From Micromonospora sp. DSM 45708 (GTDB taxonomy: Bacteria; Actinomycetota; Actinomycetes; Mycobacteriales; Micromonosporaceae): a DNA stretch of 64,000 nt. The DNA is taken from the NCBI RefSeq assembly GCF_039566955.1, contig NZ_CP154796.1, positions 1,178,001 through 1,242,000 of the forward strand, given 5' to 3'. Both the position numbers and the translations under genes were made by a program. Shown here one piece after another: positions 6,883-14,611 of this stretch (position 1 is its first letter; each line of letters starts with the position of its first letter). The notes under the pieces are model-generated. The model saw only the letters and a program-made list of their open reading frames with translations, was not told the origin of the DNA and searched no databases.

Positions 6883-7923
6883 TCAACCGGCCGGCAGGCG
6901 GAGGTCGCGCACGCCCGCCCAGGACGCGAGCGCGGCGAGTTCCCCCCGGACGGCGGCGGTCAGCTCCGGGGTGAACGGCACGTCCGGATGGATGGCGTCG
7001 ACCCGCAGCACCGACGCCTTACGGTCGACCGTCGCGTCCACCTTGCCCACCAGGCGGTCGTGATGCAGCACGGGCAGCGCGAAGTAGCCCCATCGTCGCC
7101 GGGGCGCCGGCACGTACATCTCCAGCCGGTAGTCGAAGTCGAACAGCTCCCGGGCCCGGACGCGGTCGTGGACCAGGCGATCGAACGGGGAGAGCAGGAC
7201 GGTGCGGCCGGCGAACGGCCGGTCGTCGAGCGCGGCCGGGTCGACGCGCCACGCGCCGGACGTACCCTCGATCTCCGCCGGCTCGCCGGCCGCGCCGACC
7301 ACGGCGGGCCGGGCCACGCCGAGCGACCGCAGCAGGCGTTCGGCCCGCAGCCGGCGTGCCTCGTCCGCCGGGACCGCCGGGGTGGCCGGGTAGATCCGCT
7401 CGGCGAGGTCCCAGCTGCGCTGGCGTCCGACCCGGCCGGCGACCGCGATCTCGCCGCGCGCGGCGAGGAACTCCAGCATCTGGGTGACGTTGCGGTTGTT
7501 CGTCCAGCCGGTCGACGGCCAGGGCACCGCGCTGCGGTCCTCGATGTCGCGGCTGAGTCGGGGTCCGGCGTCGCGCAGCACGTCCAGCACGTAGCGGCGG
7601 AAGCTGTCGTTGGCGGCCGGCCAGGCGGCCATCTCCGGGCGGTGCAGCGCGAGGTCCGTCATGGGCCGGATCATGGCGCGGTGCTCGAACAGGCTGCGTT
7701 CCCGCTCCAGCGCCCGGACCAGGTCGCTCGGCCGGTAGCCGGCGCCGAGTCGGGTCCAGGCGACCAGGTCCGCGTTGGGCGCGACCGCCGCGGTGGGGTC
7801 GATCTGGAGGAAGGTCAGCCGGTCCACCGCCGTCCGCAGGTCGGCCGGGCGGTGCGCGTCGAGCAACTGCGCGCGTACGGCCACGCGGCGGGCGGTGACG
7901 CGGTCGAGCCGGTACGGGGCCAT
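6883..7923 (-). CDS. winged-helix DNA glycosylase-like protein (YcaQ/AlkX family)
   Basis: This 346-residue protein belongs to the HTH_42 family that includes AlkX/YcaQ, a DNA glycosylase that unhooks interstrand crosslinks. The catalytic QxD motif is present as LQIDPTAAV near residue 40. The winged-helix array continues through NNRNVTQMLEFLAARGEI, and the C-terminal beta-rich domain contains LLSPFDRLVHDR and WGYFALPVLHHDRLVGKVD. The family fits repair of bulky alkylation damage, which would suit a producer of DNA-damaging metabolites. It is transcribed alone. The exact lesion cannot be read from the sequence. Confidence 0.85.
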   Translation of the reverse strand: MAPYRLDRVTARRVAVRAQLLDAHRPADLRTAVDRLTFLQIDPTAAVAPNADLVAWTRLGAGYRPSDLVRALERERSLFEHRAMIRPMTDLALHRPEMAAWPAANDSFRRYVLDVLRDAGPRLSRDIEDRSAVPWPSTGWTNNRNVTQMLEFLAARGEIAVAGRVGRQRSWDLAERIYPATPAVPADEARRLRAERLLRSLGVARPAVVGAAGEPAEIEGTSGAWRVDPAALDDRPFAGRTVLLSPFDRLVHDRVRARELFDFDYRLEMYVPAPRRRWGYFALPVLHHDRLVGKVDATVDRKASVLRVDAIHPDVPFTPELTAAVRGELAALASWAGVRDLRLPAG

Positions 7924-7984
7924 GCCGGTGAGGCTAATCCGGCGCGGACGGTGGGCTAGGTAGTGAGGGCACCGCCTCCGGGCG

Positions 7985-8130
7985 GCCGGCTGGCTCGACG
8001 CCGACGGGGAGGACGTCGATCCGGCCGCGGCCGGGCGACCCGCCCGCCGCTACCACCGCCGCAGCGGCGAGGGGATCGGCGCGGCCCGGCTCGCCCTGGC
8101 CGAGTTGCGCGCCGGCACCCGGTCAGCGTC
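7985..8130 (+). pseudogene. PadR-family regulator C-terminal remnant
   Basis: In one frame this stretch reads GWLDADGEDVDPAAAGRPAR followed by RYHRRSGEGIGAARLALAEL. This closely matches the second half of a PadR HTH domain (W-x-x-EDVDP-x-x-x-GRPxRxYY-x-LT-x-x-G). Stops at 7961 and 7964 close the frame upstream and there is no start codon or recognition helix, so it is a fragment. It occupies part of the 393-bp gap 7924-8316, which otherwise holds no supported gene. Confidence 0.55.
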
Positions 8131-8316
8131 CGCACGAGGGCGGCGTCGGCTGGCCGGGGGCCCGTCGCGGCACCCGTCTGACGCCCCACGGGACCCGGCG
8201 GAGGTCTTCCGCCGTTCCCCGCCGAAACGGCCCCGACCTGGTCTAATGTGGAGAAGGCGATGACTATTTGTGGCGTTCCGGTGGCGGCCGGGCGGTTCCC
8301 GGTGCACAGTGATCGC

Positions 8317-8520
8317 ATGAGCGACGACGGAAGTGGTGGGCACTATTACTGGTGCACGCGACACCACCGGGTCGAGACCGATGCCGACGTGTGCCCCGCG
8401 AAGCACGTTCTCGGACCGTACGCCTCAGCAGCCGACGCGGAGAACGCCCTGCAACAGGTGCGGGAGCGGAACGACGCGTGGGACGCCGAGGACGCCCGTT
8501 GGGCCGGGGAGGGCCGATAG
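8317..8520 (+). CDS. small conserved actinobacterial protein with Cys/His motif
   Basis: This 67-residue acidic protein begins MSDDGSGGHYYWCTRHHRVE. It contains the pattern WCxxHHxVE, a second Cys (DVCPAK), and then LGPYASAADAENAL, a helix seen in a conserved actinobacterial small-protein family of unknown function. The paired Cys and His residues could bind zinc. The start at ATG 8317 is preferred over the upstream ATG 8248 because conserved-looking sequence begins there. It lies 77 bp before the histone-like gene, possibly in the same unit. Confidence 0.65.
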   Translation: MSDDGSGGHYYWCTRHHRVETDADVCPAKHVLGPYASAADAENALQQVRERNDAWDAEDARWAGEGR

Positions 8521-8597
8521 ACGGCGCGGGACGGACCGCGTCGAGGTGATCCGTGCTCCGCGAGGGCGAGAGCACGTCCCCAGGAAAGGGAACCGAG

Positions 8598-9296
8598 ATG
8601 GCCGTAGCACAGCAGGCCACCCGCCCGGCCGCGAAACGGACGACCGCGAAGAGAACCACCGCGGGTAGGACGACGACGGTCACCAAGGCGTCGCCGAACG
8701 CCTCGGGCGCCGGCGCCGGACGGACGCCGGCCAGGAAGGCGGTCGCGAAGAAGGCGGCGGCCAAGAAGGTGGTGTCGGCGGCGCGCAAGGCGCCCGCCTC
8801 CAGGACCACCGCCAAGAGCGCGCCCGCCACGAAGACCACCGCGAAGAAGACCACCGCGAAGAAGACGGCGGCGAAGAAGGCTCCCGCGAAGCGGACGACG
8901 ACGGCGGCGCGGACCACGACGGCGCGGACCACGGCGGCGCGGACCACGGCGGCGCGGACCACGACGGCGGCGGCGAAGAAGACCACCGCCGCGAAGCGGG
9001 CCACCGCCGCGAAGAAGGCGCCGGCGAAGAAGACCACCGCCGCCAAGAAGACCACCACCGCGAAGAAGACCACGGCCGCGAAGAAGGCGCCGGCGAAGAA
9101 GACCACCGCCTCCACCCGGCCGACGGCCGGTAAGGCGGCGGCGAAGAAGGCGCCCGCGCGCAAGACCACCACGGCGCGCAAGACCACCACCGCCGCGAAG
9201 AAGACCACGGCGGCCAAGAAGGCACCGGCCCGCAAGACCACCACCGCGCGCAAGACCACGGCCCGGAAGGCGCCGGCCCGCCGGGCGTCCGCCTGA
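8598..9296 (+). CDS. histone H1-like Lys/Ala/Thr-rich DNA-binding protein
   Basis: This 232-residue protein is almost entirely low-complexity repeats of the type AKKTTAKK, AAKKAPAKK and ARTTAART. It is strongly basic and predicted to be disordered. There is no HU, Lsr2 or globular H1 domain in front, so the repeats make up the whole protein. Similar tails occur in eukaryotic histone H1 and on actinobacterial HU (HupB), where they bind and compact DNA. An internal block (nucleotides about 8900-8965) uses Arg instead of Lys in a near-perfect tandem of TTAAR units, showing recent repeat expansion. ATG 8598 has AGGAAAGGGAACCGAG upstream. Confidence 0.85.
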   Translation: MAVAQQATRPAAKRTTAKRTTAGRTTTVTKASPNASGAGAGRTPARKAVAKKAAAKKVVSAARKAPASRTTAKSAPATKTTAKKTTAKKTAAKKAPAKRTTTAARTTTARTTAARTTAARTTTAAAKKTTAAKRATAAKKAPAKKTTAAKKTTTAKKTTAAKKAPAKKTTASTRPTAGKAAAKKAPARKTTTARKTTTAAKKTTAAKKAPARKTTTARKTTARKAPARRASA

Positions 9297-9387
9297 CGGC
9301 TGCCGCTGACGTCGGCGGGGGAGGGCCGCCTCCCCGACCCGCCGCGTCGGTGAGCGGAACGAGCGGGGCGCTGTCAGGATTGACCGC

Positions 9388-10824
9388 GTGGTGATCCGAC
9401 GCGTACTGGCGCCCCGCATCGACTTCGGCGCGCTGCGCCGCGAGCTGGGACTGCCCGAGAGCTTCCCGGCCGCGGCGCAGCGGGAGGCCGACACCGCTGC
9501 CGCGGCGCCGCTGCCGGCCGTCGCCGACCGGACCGACGTCCCGTTCGTCACCGTCGACCCGGCGACCTCGCGCGACCTCGACCAGGCCATGCACCTCGCC
9601 CGCCGCCCCGGTGGCGGCTACCGCGTCCGGTACGCGATCGCGGACGTCCTCACCCACGTCCGTCCCGGCGGTGAACTGGAGGCGGAGACCTGGCGTCGGG
9701 GCCAGACGGTCTACCTGCCGGACGGCAACGTGCCGTTGCACCCGCACACGCTCAGCGAGGGCGCGGCCAGCCTGCTGCCCGACGTCGACCGGGCCGCCGT
9801 GCTCTGGACCATCGACCTCGACACCGACGGCGGCACCGTCGCGGTCACGCTCGAACGGGCCCGGGTCCGCAGCCGCGCCAAACTCGACTACGGCGGCGTG
9901 CAGCGCGACGCCGACGCCGGCCGGCTGCCCGAGCCGGTCGCGCTGCTGCCCGAGATCGGCGCGCTGCTCACCGAGCGCGGGCTGCGCCGCGGCGCGATCA
10001 ATCTGCCGCTGCCCGAGCAGGACGTCGAGCCCGACGGCGACGGCTGGCGGCTGGTGCTGCGCGGCCCCGGCCCGATGGAGGAGCACAACGCCCAGATCTC
10101 GCTGCTGACCGGCATGGCCGCCGCCGACATCATGCTCACCGGCCGGATCGGGCTGCTGCGGACCATGCCCCGCCCCCGGCCGGAGGCGGTCGACCGGCTG
10201 CGGCTGGCCGCCGGCCCGCTCGGCGTGCCCTGGCCGGACGACACGTCGGTCGGTCGGGTGCTCGCCGGGCTGGACGCGTCGCAGCCCCGCGCCGCCGCGT
10301 TCGTCGACCAGGCCGCCGAGCTGATGCGCGGGGCCGCGTACACCGCCTTCGACGGCGCGGTGCCCGAGCAGTCGGAGCACGGCGGGGTGGCCGCCGCGTA
10401 CGCGCATGTCACGGCGCCGCTGCGCCGGCTCGCCGACCGGTACGCCACCGAGGTCTGCCTGGCCCTGCACGACGGCCGCGAGGTGCCCGCGCACGTCCGC
10501 GCCGCGCTGCCGAAGCTGCCGGAGGTGATGGCGGCGACCGACCGGACCGCCGGCGCGGCCACCCGCGGCGCGATCGAACTGGCCGAGGCGGTGCTGCTGG
10601 CGCATCGGGTGGGGGAGACGTTCGAGGCGGCGGTGCTGGACGTCGACGAGCCACGCCCGGCGGGCAACGGCCGGCCCGGCCGCCCGCCCGGCGGCACCGT
10701 CGCGCTGGACGAACCGCCGGTGCGGGCCCGCTGCACCGGTGAGCTGCCGCTCGGCGAGCGCGTCCGGGTCCGGCTGACCGTCGCCGACCCGGCCGAACGC
10801 AAGGTCGCCTTCGAACGCGCCTGA
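9388..10824 (+). CDS. RNB-domain exoribonuclease (RNase II/R family)
   Basis: This 478-residue protein is dominated by an RNB catalytic domain and has no clear S1 domain. The metal-binding motif reads TVDPATSRDLDQAM: three of the four Asp residues of the RNase II active site are kept, and the fourth (TID....kDlDDA) is Gln. Later conserved blocks include LPDGNVPLHPHTLSEG, YTAFDG and AYAHVTAPLRRLADRY, the last being the RNA-end binding region. It is expected to degrade RNA 3' to 5'. The GTG start at 9388 (or 9391) follows a CAGGAT that could be a leaderless -10. This compact version is common in actinomycetes. Confidence 0.85.
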   Translation: MVIRRVLAPRIDFGALRRELGLPESFPAAAQREADTAAAAPLPAVADRTDVPFVTVDPATSRDLDQAMHLARRPGGGYRVRYAIADVLTHVRPGGELEAETWRRGQTVYLPDGNVPLHPHTLSEGAASLLPDVDRAAVLWTIDLDTDGGTVAVTLERARVRSRAKLDYGGVQRDADAGRLPEPVALLPEIGALLTERGLRRGAINLPLPEQDVEPDGDGWRLVLRGPGPMEEHNAQISLLTGMAAADIMLTGRIGLLRTMPRPRPEAVDRLRLAAGPLGVPWPDDTSVGRVLAGLDASQPRAAAFVDQAAELMRGAAYTAFDGAVPEQSEHGGVAAAYAHVTAPLRRLADRYATEVCLALHDGREVPAHVRAALPKLPEVMAATDRTAGAATRGAIELAEAVLLAHRVGETFEAAVLDVDEPRPAGNGRPGRPPGGTVALDEPPVRARCTGELPLGERVRVRLTVADPAERKVAFERA

Positions 10825-10927
10825 CCGGGCTCGTCGAACGCCCGCCCGACCGTTTGCCGCCCGCGCGCGGACATTGTCACAGCGCCTCGACGCGCGGCGC
10901 GGCGCTGCCCTTTGCGAGGATGACCGC

Positions 10928-11626
10928 ATGGCTTACGACGCGACCACGCTGCCCGACATCTCCGGGCTCACCGTCGGCATCATCGGGGGCACCGGTGACC
11001 AGGGGCGAGGGCTGGCCTACCGGTTCGCCCGGGCCGGGCAGACCGTGCTGATCGGTTCCCGCGCGGCCGACCGGGCCGTCGAGGCCGCGGCCGAGATCGC
11101 CGCGATGGCCGGCGTGCCGGCCGACGCCACGGTCACCGGCGCCGGCAACGACGAGGTCGCCCGGCGCAGCGACGTGGTGATCGTCGCGGTGCCGTGGGAC
11201 GGGCACGCCGCCACCGTCGCCGCGCTCGCCGAACCGCTGGCCGGCAAGATCGTGGTGGACTGCGTCAACCCGCTCGGCTTCGACAAGCAGGGCCCGTACG
11301 CGCTGACCGTGGCCGAGGGCAGCGCCGTGCAGCAGGCCGCCGCGCTGCTGCCCGACTCCCGGGTCTGCGCCGCGTTCAACCACGTCAGCGCGCCGTTGCT
11401 GGCCGACCCGGAGGTCGACCGGATCGACCTCGACGTGCTGATCTGCACCGAGGACCGGGACCTGGTCGGCGTGGTCGCCGCGCTGGCCGCCCGGATCCCC
11501 GGCATGCGCGGCATCTACGCCGGTCGGCTGCGCAACGCCCACCAGATCGAGGCGTTCACCGCGAACCTGATCGCGATCAACAAGCGTTACAAGGCGCACG
11601 CCGGCATCCGGGTCACCGACCTCTGA
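10928..11626 (+). CDS. npdG: F420-dependent NADP oxidoreductase (NADPH:F420 reductase)
   Basis: This 232-residue enzyme carries a Rossmann dinucleotide motif (VGIIGGTGDQGRGLAYRFA) and the NADP-binding GSRAADRA segment. It also has VVIVAVPWDGHAATVAAL, VVDCVNPLGFDKQGPY and the C-terminal LRNAHQIEAFTANLIAINKR, all typical of NADPH-dependent F420 reductases. It transfers hydride between NADPH and coenzyme F420, supplying F420H2 for deazaflavin-dependent enzymes such as the LLM-type oxidoreductase at 50775. The start at ATG 10928 has GAGGA upstream. Confidence 0.9.
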   Translation: MAYDATTLPDISGLTVGIIGGTGDQGRGLAYRFARAGQTVLIGSRAADRAVEAAAEIAAMAGVPADATVTGAGNDEVARRSDVVIVAVPWDGHAATVAALAEPLAGKIVVDCVNPLGFDKQGPYALTVAEGSAVQQAAALLPDSRVCAAFNHVSAPLLADPEVDRIDLDVLICTEDRDLVGVVAALAARIPGMRGIYAGRLRNAHQIEAFTANLIAINKRYKAHAGIRVTDL

Positions 11627-11632
11627 GCCTGC

Positions 11633-11685
11633 CTGTTGACAGGGGGCCCCTCCGCTGCGCCAGGCGTCAGGAAGGGGCCCTCCTC
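11633..11685. repeat. REP-like palindromic element / terminator
   Basis: The element is built from GTTGACAGGGGGCCCCTCC and GGAAGGGGCCCTCCT flanking a GCGCCAGGCGTCA centre, forming an imperfect inverted repeat with internal GGGGCCCC palindromes. I recall this sequence pattern recurring between genes in Micromonospora and Salinispora. Here it separates the convergent F420 reductase and panB genes and could terminate both. Confidence 0.5.
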
Positions 11686-11690
11686 ACCTC

Positions 11691-12536
11691 TCAGAAGGTG
11701 TGCTCGGCGGCGGGGAACTCGCCACCGCGTACCTCGTCGGCGAACCGGCGGGTCGCGTCGGTCAACGCGCCGGCCAGGTCGGCGTAGCGCTTGACGAAGC
11801 GCGGCGCGCGGCCGGTGCGCAACCCGGCCATGTCCTGCCAGACCAGCACCTGACCGTCGGTGTCCGGGCCGGCCCCGATGCCGACCGTGGGGATGGACAG
11901 CTCACCGGTGACCCGCTTGGCCACCTCGCCGGGCACCATCTCCAGCACCACCGCGAACGCGCCCGCCTCGGCCACCGCCCGCGCGTCCGCGAGCACCTCC
12001 TCGGCCGTGTCGCCCCGGCCCTGCACCCGGTACCCGCCGAGCGTGTGCTCGCTCTGCGGGGTGAAACCGATGTGCGCCATCACCGGGATGCCGGCGCCGA
12101 CGATCGCCTCGATCTGCGTCGCGCAGCGCCGGCCGCCCTCCAGCTTGACCGCGTGGCAGCCGCCCTCCTTCATGAACCGCACCGCGGTACGCAGCGCCTG
12201 CGCCGGCCCCTCCTCGTACGAGCCGAACGGCAGGTCGCCGACGACCAGCGAGTGCGTCGTGGCGCGTACCACGGCGCGGACCAGCGGCAGCAGCTCCTCG
12301 GCGGTCACCGGAAGCGTGGTCTCGTAGCCGAACACGTTGTTCGCGGCCGAGTCGCCGACCAGCAGCACCGGGATGCCCGCCCGGTCGAAGATCGAGGCGG
12401 TGTACTGGTCGTACGAGGTGAGCATGGCCCACCGCTCGCCGCGCTCCTTGGCGGCGATCAGGTCGCGGGTGCGGATCCGCCGGGTGGCCGGCCCGCCGTA
12501 GAGGGCGGTCACCTCGGTCGGGGTGGACTCCACCAT
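11691..12536 (-). CDS. panB: 3-methyl-2-oxobutanoate hydroxymethyltransferase
   Basis: This 281-residue enzyme of pantothenate and coenzyme A synthesis converts 2-oxoisovalerate and methylenetetrahydrofolate to ketopantoate. Characteristic blocks are [35 protein letters not shown], the metal-binding region [20 protein letters not shown], and the catalytic [15 protein letters not shown]. Its length is normal for PanB. It is transcribed alone, downstream of nadE and on the same strand, with a 117-bp gap. Confidence 0.95.
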   Translation of the reverse strand: MVESTPTEVTALYGGPATRRIRTRDLIAAKERGERWAMLTSYDQYTASIFDRAGIPVLLVGDSAANNVFGYETTLPVTAEELLPLVRAVVRATTHSLVVGDLPFGSYEEGPAQALRTAVRFMKEGGCHAVKLEGGRRCATQIEAIVGAGIPVMAHIGFTPQSEHTLGGYRVQGRGDTAEEVLADARAVAEAGAFAVVLEMVPGEVAKRVTGELSIPTVGIGAGPDTDGQVLVWQDMAGLRTGRAPRFVKRYADLAGALTDATRRFADEVRGGEFPAAEHTF

Positions 12537-12653
12537 GACAATCTCCTTCCTCGAGGCCGCGCACGCGGTCCCCGGGTTCCCCGCGATCGTCGCACCGGAC
12601 GGCCGGCCACGGGCAGGTCGGAGTGGAGGAATTCACTCCCGGCCGGAGGCCGT

Positions 12654-14414
12654 TCAGCCGTCCTCGCGCCAGCGGTTGGTGATCGGCAGCCGCCGGTCCC
12701 GACCGAACGCCTTCATGGAGATCTTGGTGCCGGGCGCGGACTGCCGCCGCTTGTACTCGGCGGTATCCACCATCCGCAGCACCTTGTCCACCACCGCCGG
12801 ATCGTGGCCGGACTCGACCAGACCGTCCCGGCCCAGGTCGCCGTCGACGTACCCGATCAGGATCGGGTCGAGCACGTCGTAGTCGGGCAGCGTGTCGCTG
12901 TCGAGCTGGCCGGGGCTCAACTCGGCCGACGGCGGCTTGCCGATCGAGTTCTCCGGGATCGGCGGCGTCTCGCCGCGCCGCTCCGCGTCCGCGTTGCGCC
13001 ACTTCGCCAGCCGCCAGACCAGCGTCTTCCACACGTCCTTGATCGGGTTGTAGCCGCCCACCGAGTCGCCGTAGAGCGTCGAGTAGCCCACCGCCAGCTC
13101 GCTCTTGTTGCCGGTGGTCAGCACCAGGTGGCCCTCCTGGTTCGACAGCGCCATCAGGATCACGCCGCGGACCCGGGCCTGGAGGTTCTCCACCGCCACG
13201 CCGGACAGCGACATGTTGGCCAGGAACGTGTCGACCATCGGCTGGATCGGCTCGACCCGGTAGTCCAGGCCGGTGCGCTTGGCCAGCTCCTCGGCGTCGG
13301 CGCGGGAGTGCTCGGAGGAGTGCTGGCTGGGCATCGAGACGCCGACCACCCGCCGCGGGCCGAGCGCGTCCACCGCGAGCGCCGCCGCCACCGCCGAGTC
13401 GATGCCGCCGGAGAGCCCGAGCACCACCGAGGGGAACCGGTTCTTGTCGGCGTAGTCGCGCAGGCCCAGCACCAGCGCCTGCCACACCTCGGCCTCGTCG
13501 GCGACCGGCTCGATGATCCCGCCGGTCGCCGCCGGCCCGGTCGGCGCGGCCGGGACCGCCGGCACCTCGTGGCGGACCAGCCGCATCCCGTCGGCCAGGT
13601 CGGTGGCGCCTCCGGTCGCCTCCGGCGCCGCCGGCAGCGCCACGTCGTGCACCAGCAGGTGCTCGACGAACTGCGGCGCCCGGGCGAGCAGCGTGCCGGC
13701 GGCGTCCACGATCAGCGAGTCGCCGTCGTAGACCAGCTCGTCCTGGCCGCCGACCATGTTCACGTACGCGATGGCGGCACCCGCCTCGGCGGCGCGCCGG
13801 CGCACCAGCGGCAGCCGCACGTCGTCCTTGTTCAGCTCGTACGGCGAGCCGTTGATGCTGAGCACCAGCCCGACGCCGGCCTGCCGGGCCACCGCGAACG
13901 GCCCACCGGCCTGCCACAGGTCCTCGCAGATGGTCAGCGCCACGTCGACGCCGCCGACCCGTACCACGGTCAGCGTGTCGCCGGGCACGAAGTAGCGGTC
14001 CTCGTCGAACACCCCGTAGTTGGGCAGGTGGTGCTTGAAGTAGGTGGCCACCACCTCGCCGCGGTGCAGCAGCGCCGCCGCGTTGCGCGCCCCCCGGCCC
14101 GGCTCGGCGTCGGCGCTGACCTGCGGCGGCCCGTCCGCGTCCAGGTAGCCGACCAGCACCGGCAGGTCGCCGAGGCCGTCGTCGGCCAGGTCGGCGGCGA
14201 GCCGGTGCAGCGCGGCCCGGGACGCGGCGACGAAGGACCGGCGGAAGACCAGGTCCTCGACCGGGTAGCCGGTCAGCATCAGCTCGGGGAAGAGCGCGAG
14301 CTGGGCGCCGGAGTCGGCGGCCTTGCGGGTCCACGCGCGGACCCGGTCGGCGTTGCCGGTGAGGTCGCCGACCGTCGGGTTGACCTGGCACAGGGCGAGA
14401 CGCAAGGTGGGCAT
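12654..14414 (-). CDS. nadE: glutamine-dependent NAD+ synthetase
   Basis: This 586-residue two-domain enzyme has an N-terminal nitrilase-like glutaminase domain, with Glu in LFPELMLTGYP and the nucleophilic Cys in ALTICEDLW. It releases ammonia to the C-terminal synthetase domain, which has the PP-loop ATP-binding SGGIDSAVAAALA and later the KSELAVGY motif. It amidates deamido-NAD+ in the last step of NAD synthesis. The start at ATG 14414 (MPTLRLALCQVNPTVGDLT) matches the family; longer upstream frames are not supported. It is divergent from glnA2. Confidence 0.95.
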   Translation of the reverse strand: MPTLRLALCQVNPTVGDLTGNADRVRAWTRKAADSGAQLALFPELMLTGYPVEDLVFRRSFVAASRAALHRLAADLADDGLGDLPVLVGYLDADGPPQVSADAEPGRGARNAAALLHRGEVVATYFKHHLPNYGVFDEDRYFVPGDTLTVVRVGGVDVALTICEDLWQAGGPFAVARQAGVGLVLSINGSPYELNKDDVRLPLVRRRAAEAGAAIAYVNMVGGQDELVYDGDSLIVDAAGTLLARAPQFVEHLLVHDVALPAAPEATGGATDLADGMRLVRHEVPAVPAAPTGPAATGGIIEPVADEAEVWQALVLGLRDYADKNRFPSVVLGLSGGIDSAVAAALAVDALGPRRVVGVSMPSQHSSEHSRADAEELAKRTGLDYRVEPIQPMVDTFLANMSLSGVAVENLQARVRGVILMALSNQEGHLVLTTGNKSELAVGYSTLYGDSVGGYNPIKDVWKTLVWRLAKWRNADAERRGETPPIPENSIGKPPSAELSPGQLDSDTLPDYDVLDPILIGYVDGDLGRDGLVESGHDPAVVDKVLRMVDTAEYKRRQSAPGTKISMKAFGRDRRLPITNRWREDG

Positions 14415-14611
14415 GTTCCCCATCTTGCCCCAGTCGTCCGGCCCGAATCCGGCCGGATGCTCCGGAGCCCGGCAACCGTCTCCCGGGCCGGGACACGGTA
14501 GGGCGGCACGCCGGGGAAGGGCGTAACGTCGGCGTAACGGGGTCGGTGGAGACTGAGCGGTCAGCCGGCCGACCCGACCGGTGGAGAACGTACGTGTCAC
14601 GAGGGGTGGAT

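Noticed and set aside
8600..9290. Repeats resembling a CRISPR array or satellite
   Set aside because: The repeats are in-frame codon repeats of a Lys/Ala/Thr protein with no unique spacers. No CRISPR array or cas gene is seen anywhere in the window.
8680..10929. A 749-codon minus-strand frame across the histone-like and RNB genes
   Set aside because: It is the complement of repeat DNA and of a confident ribonuclease gene, with no plausible protein features.
11700..14501. Long antisense and alternative frames (933 and 864 codons) over panB and nadE
   Set aside because: Repetitive Arg/Gly/His-rich translation with no domain, overlapping two well-supported genes.
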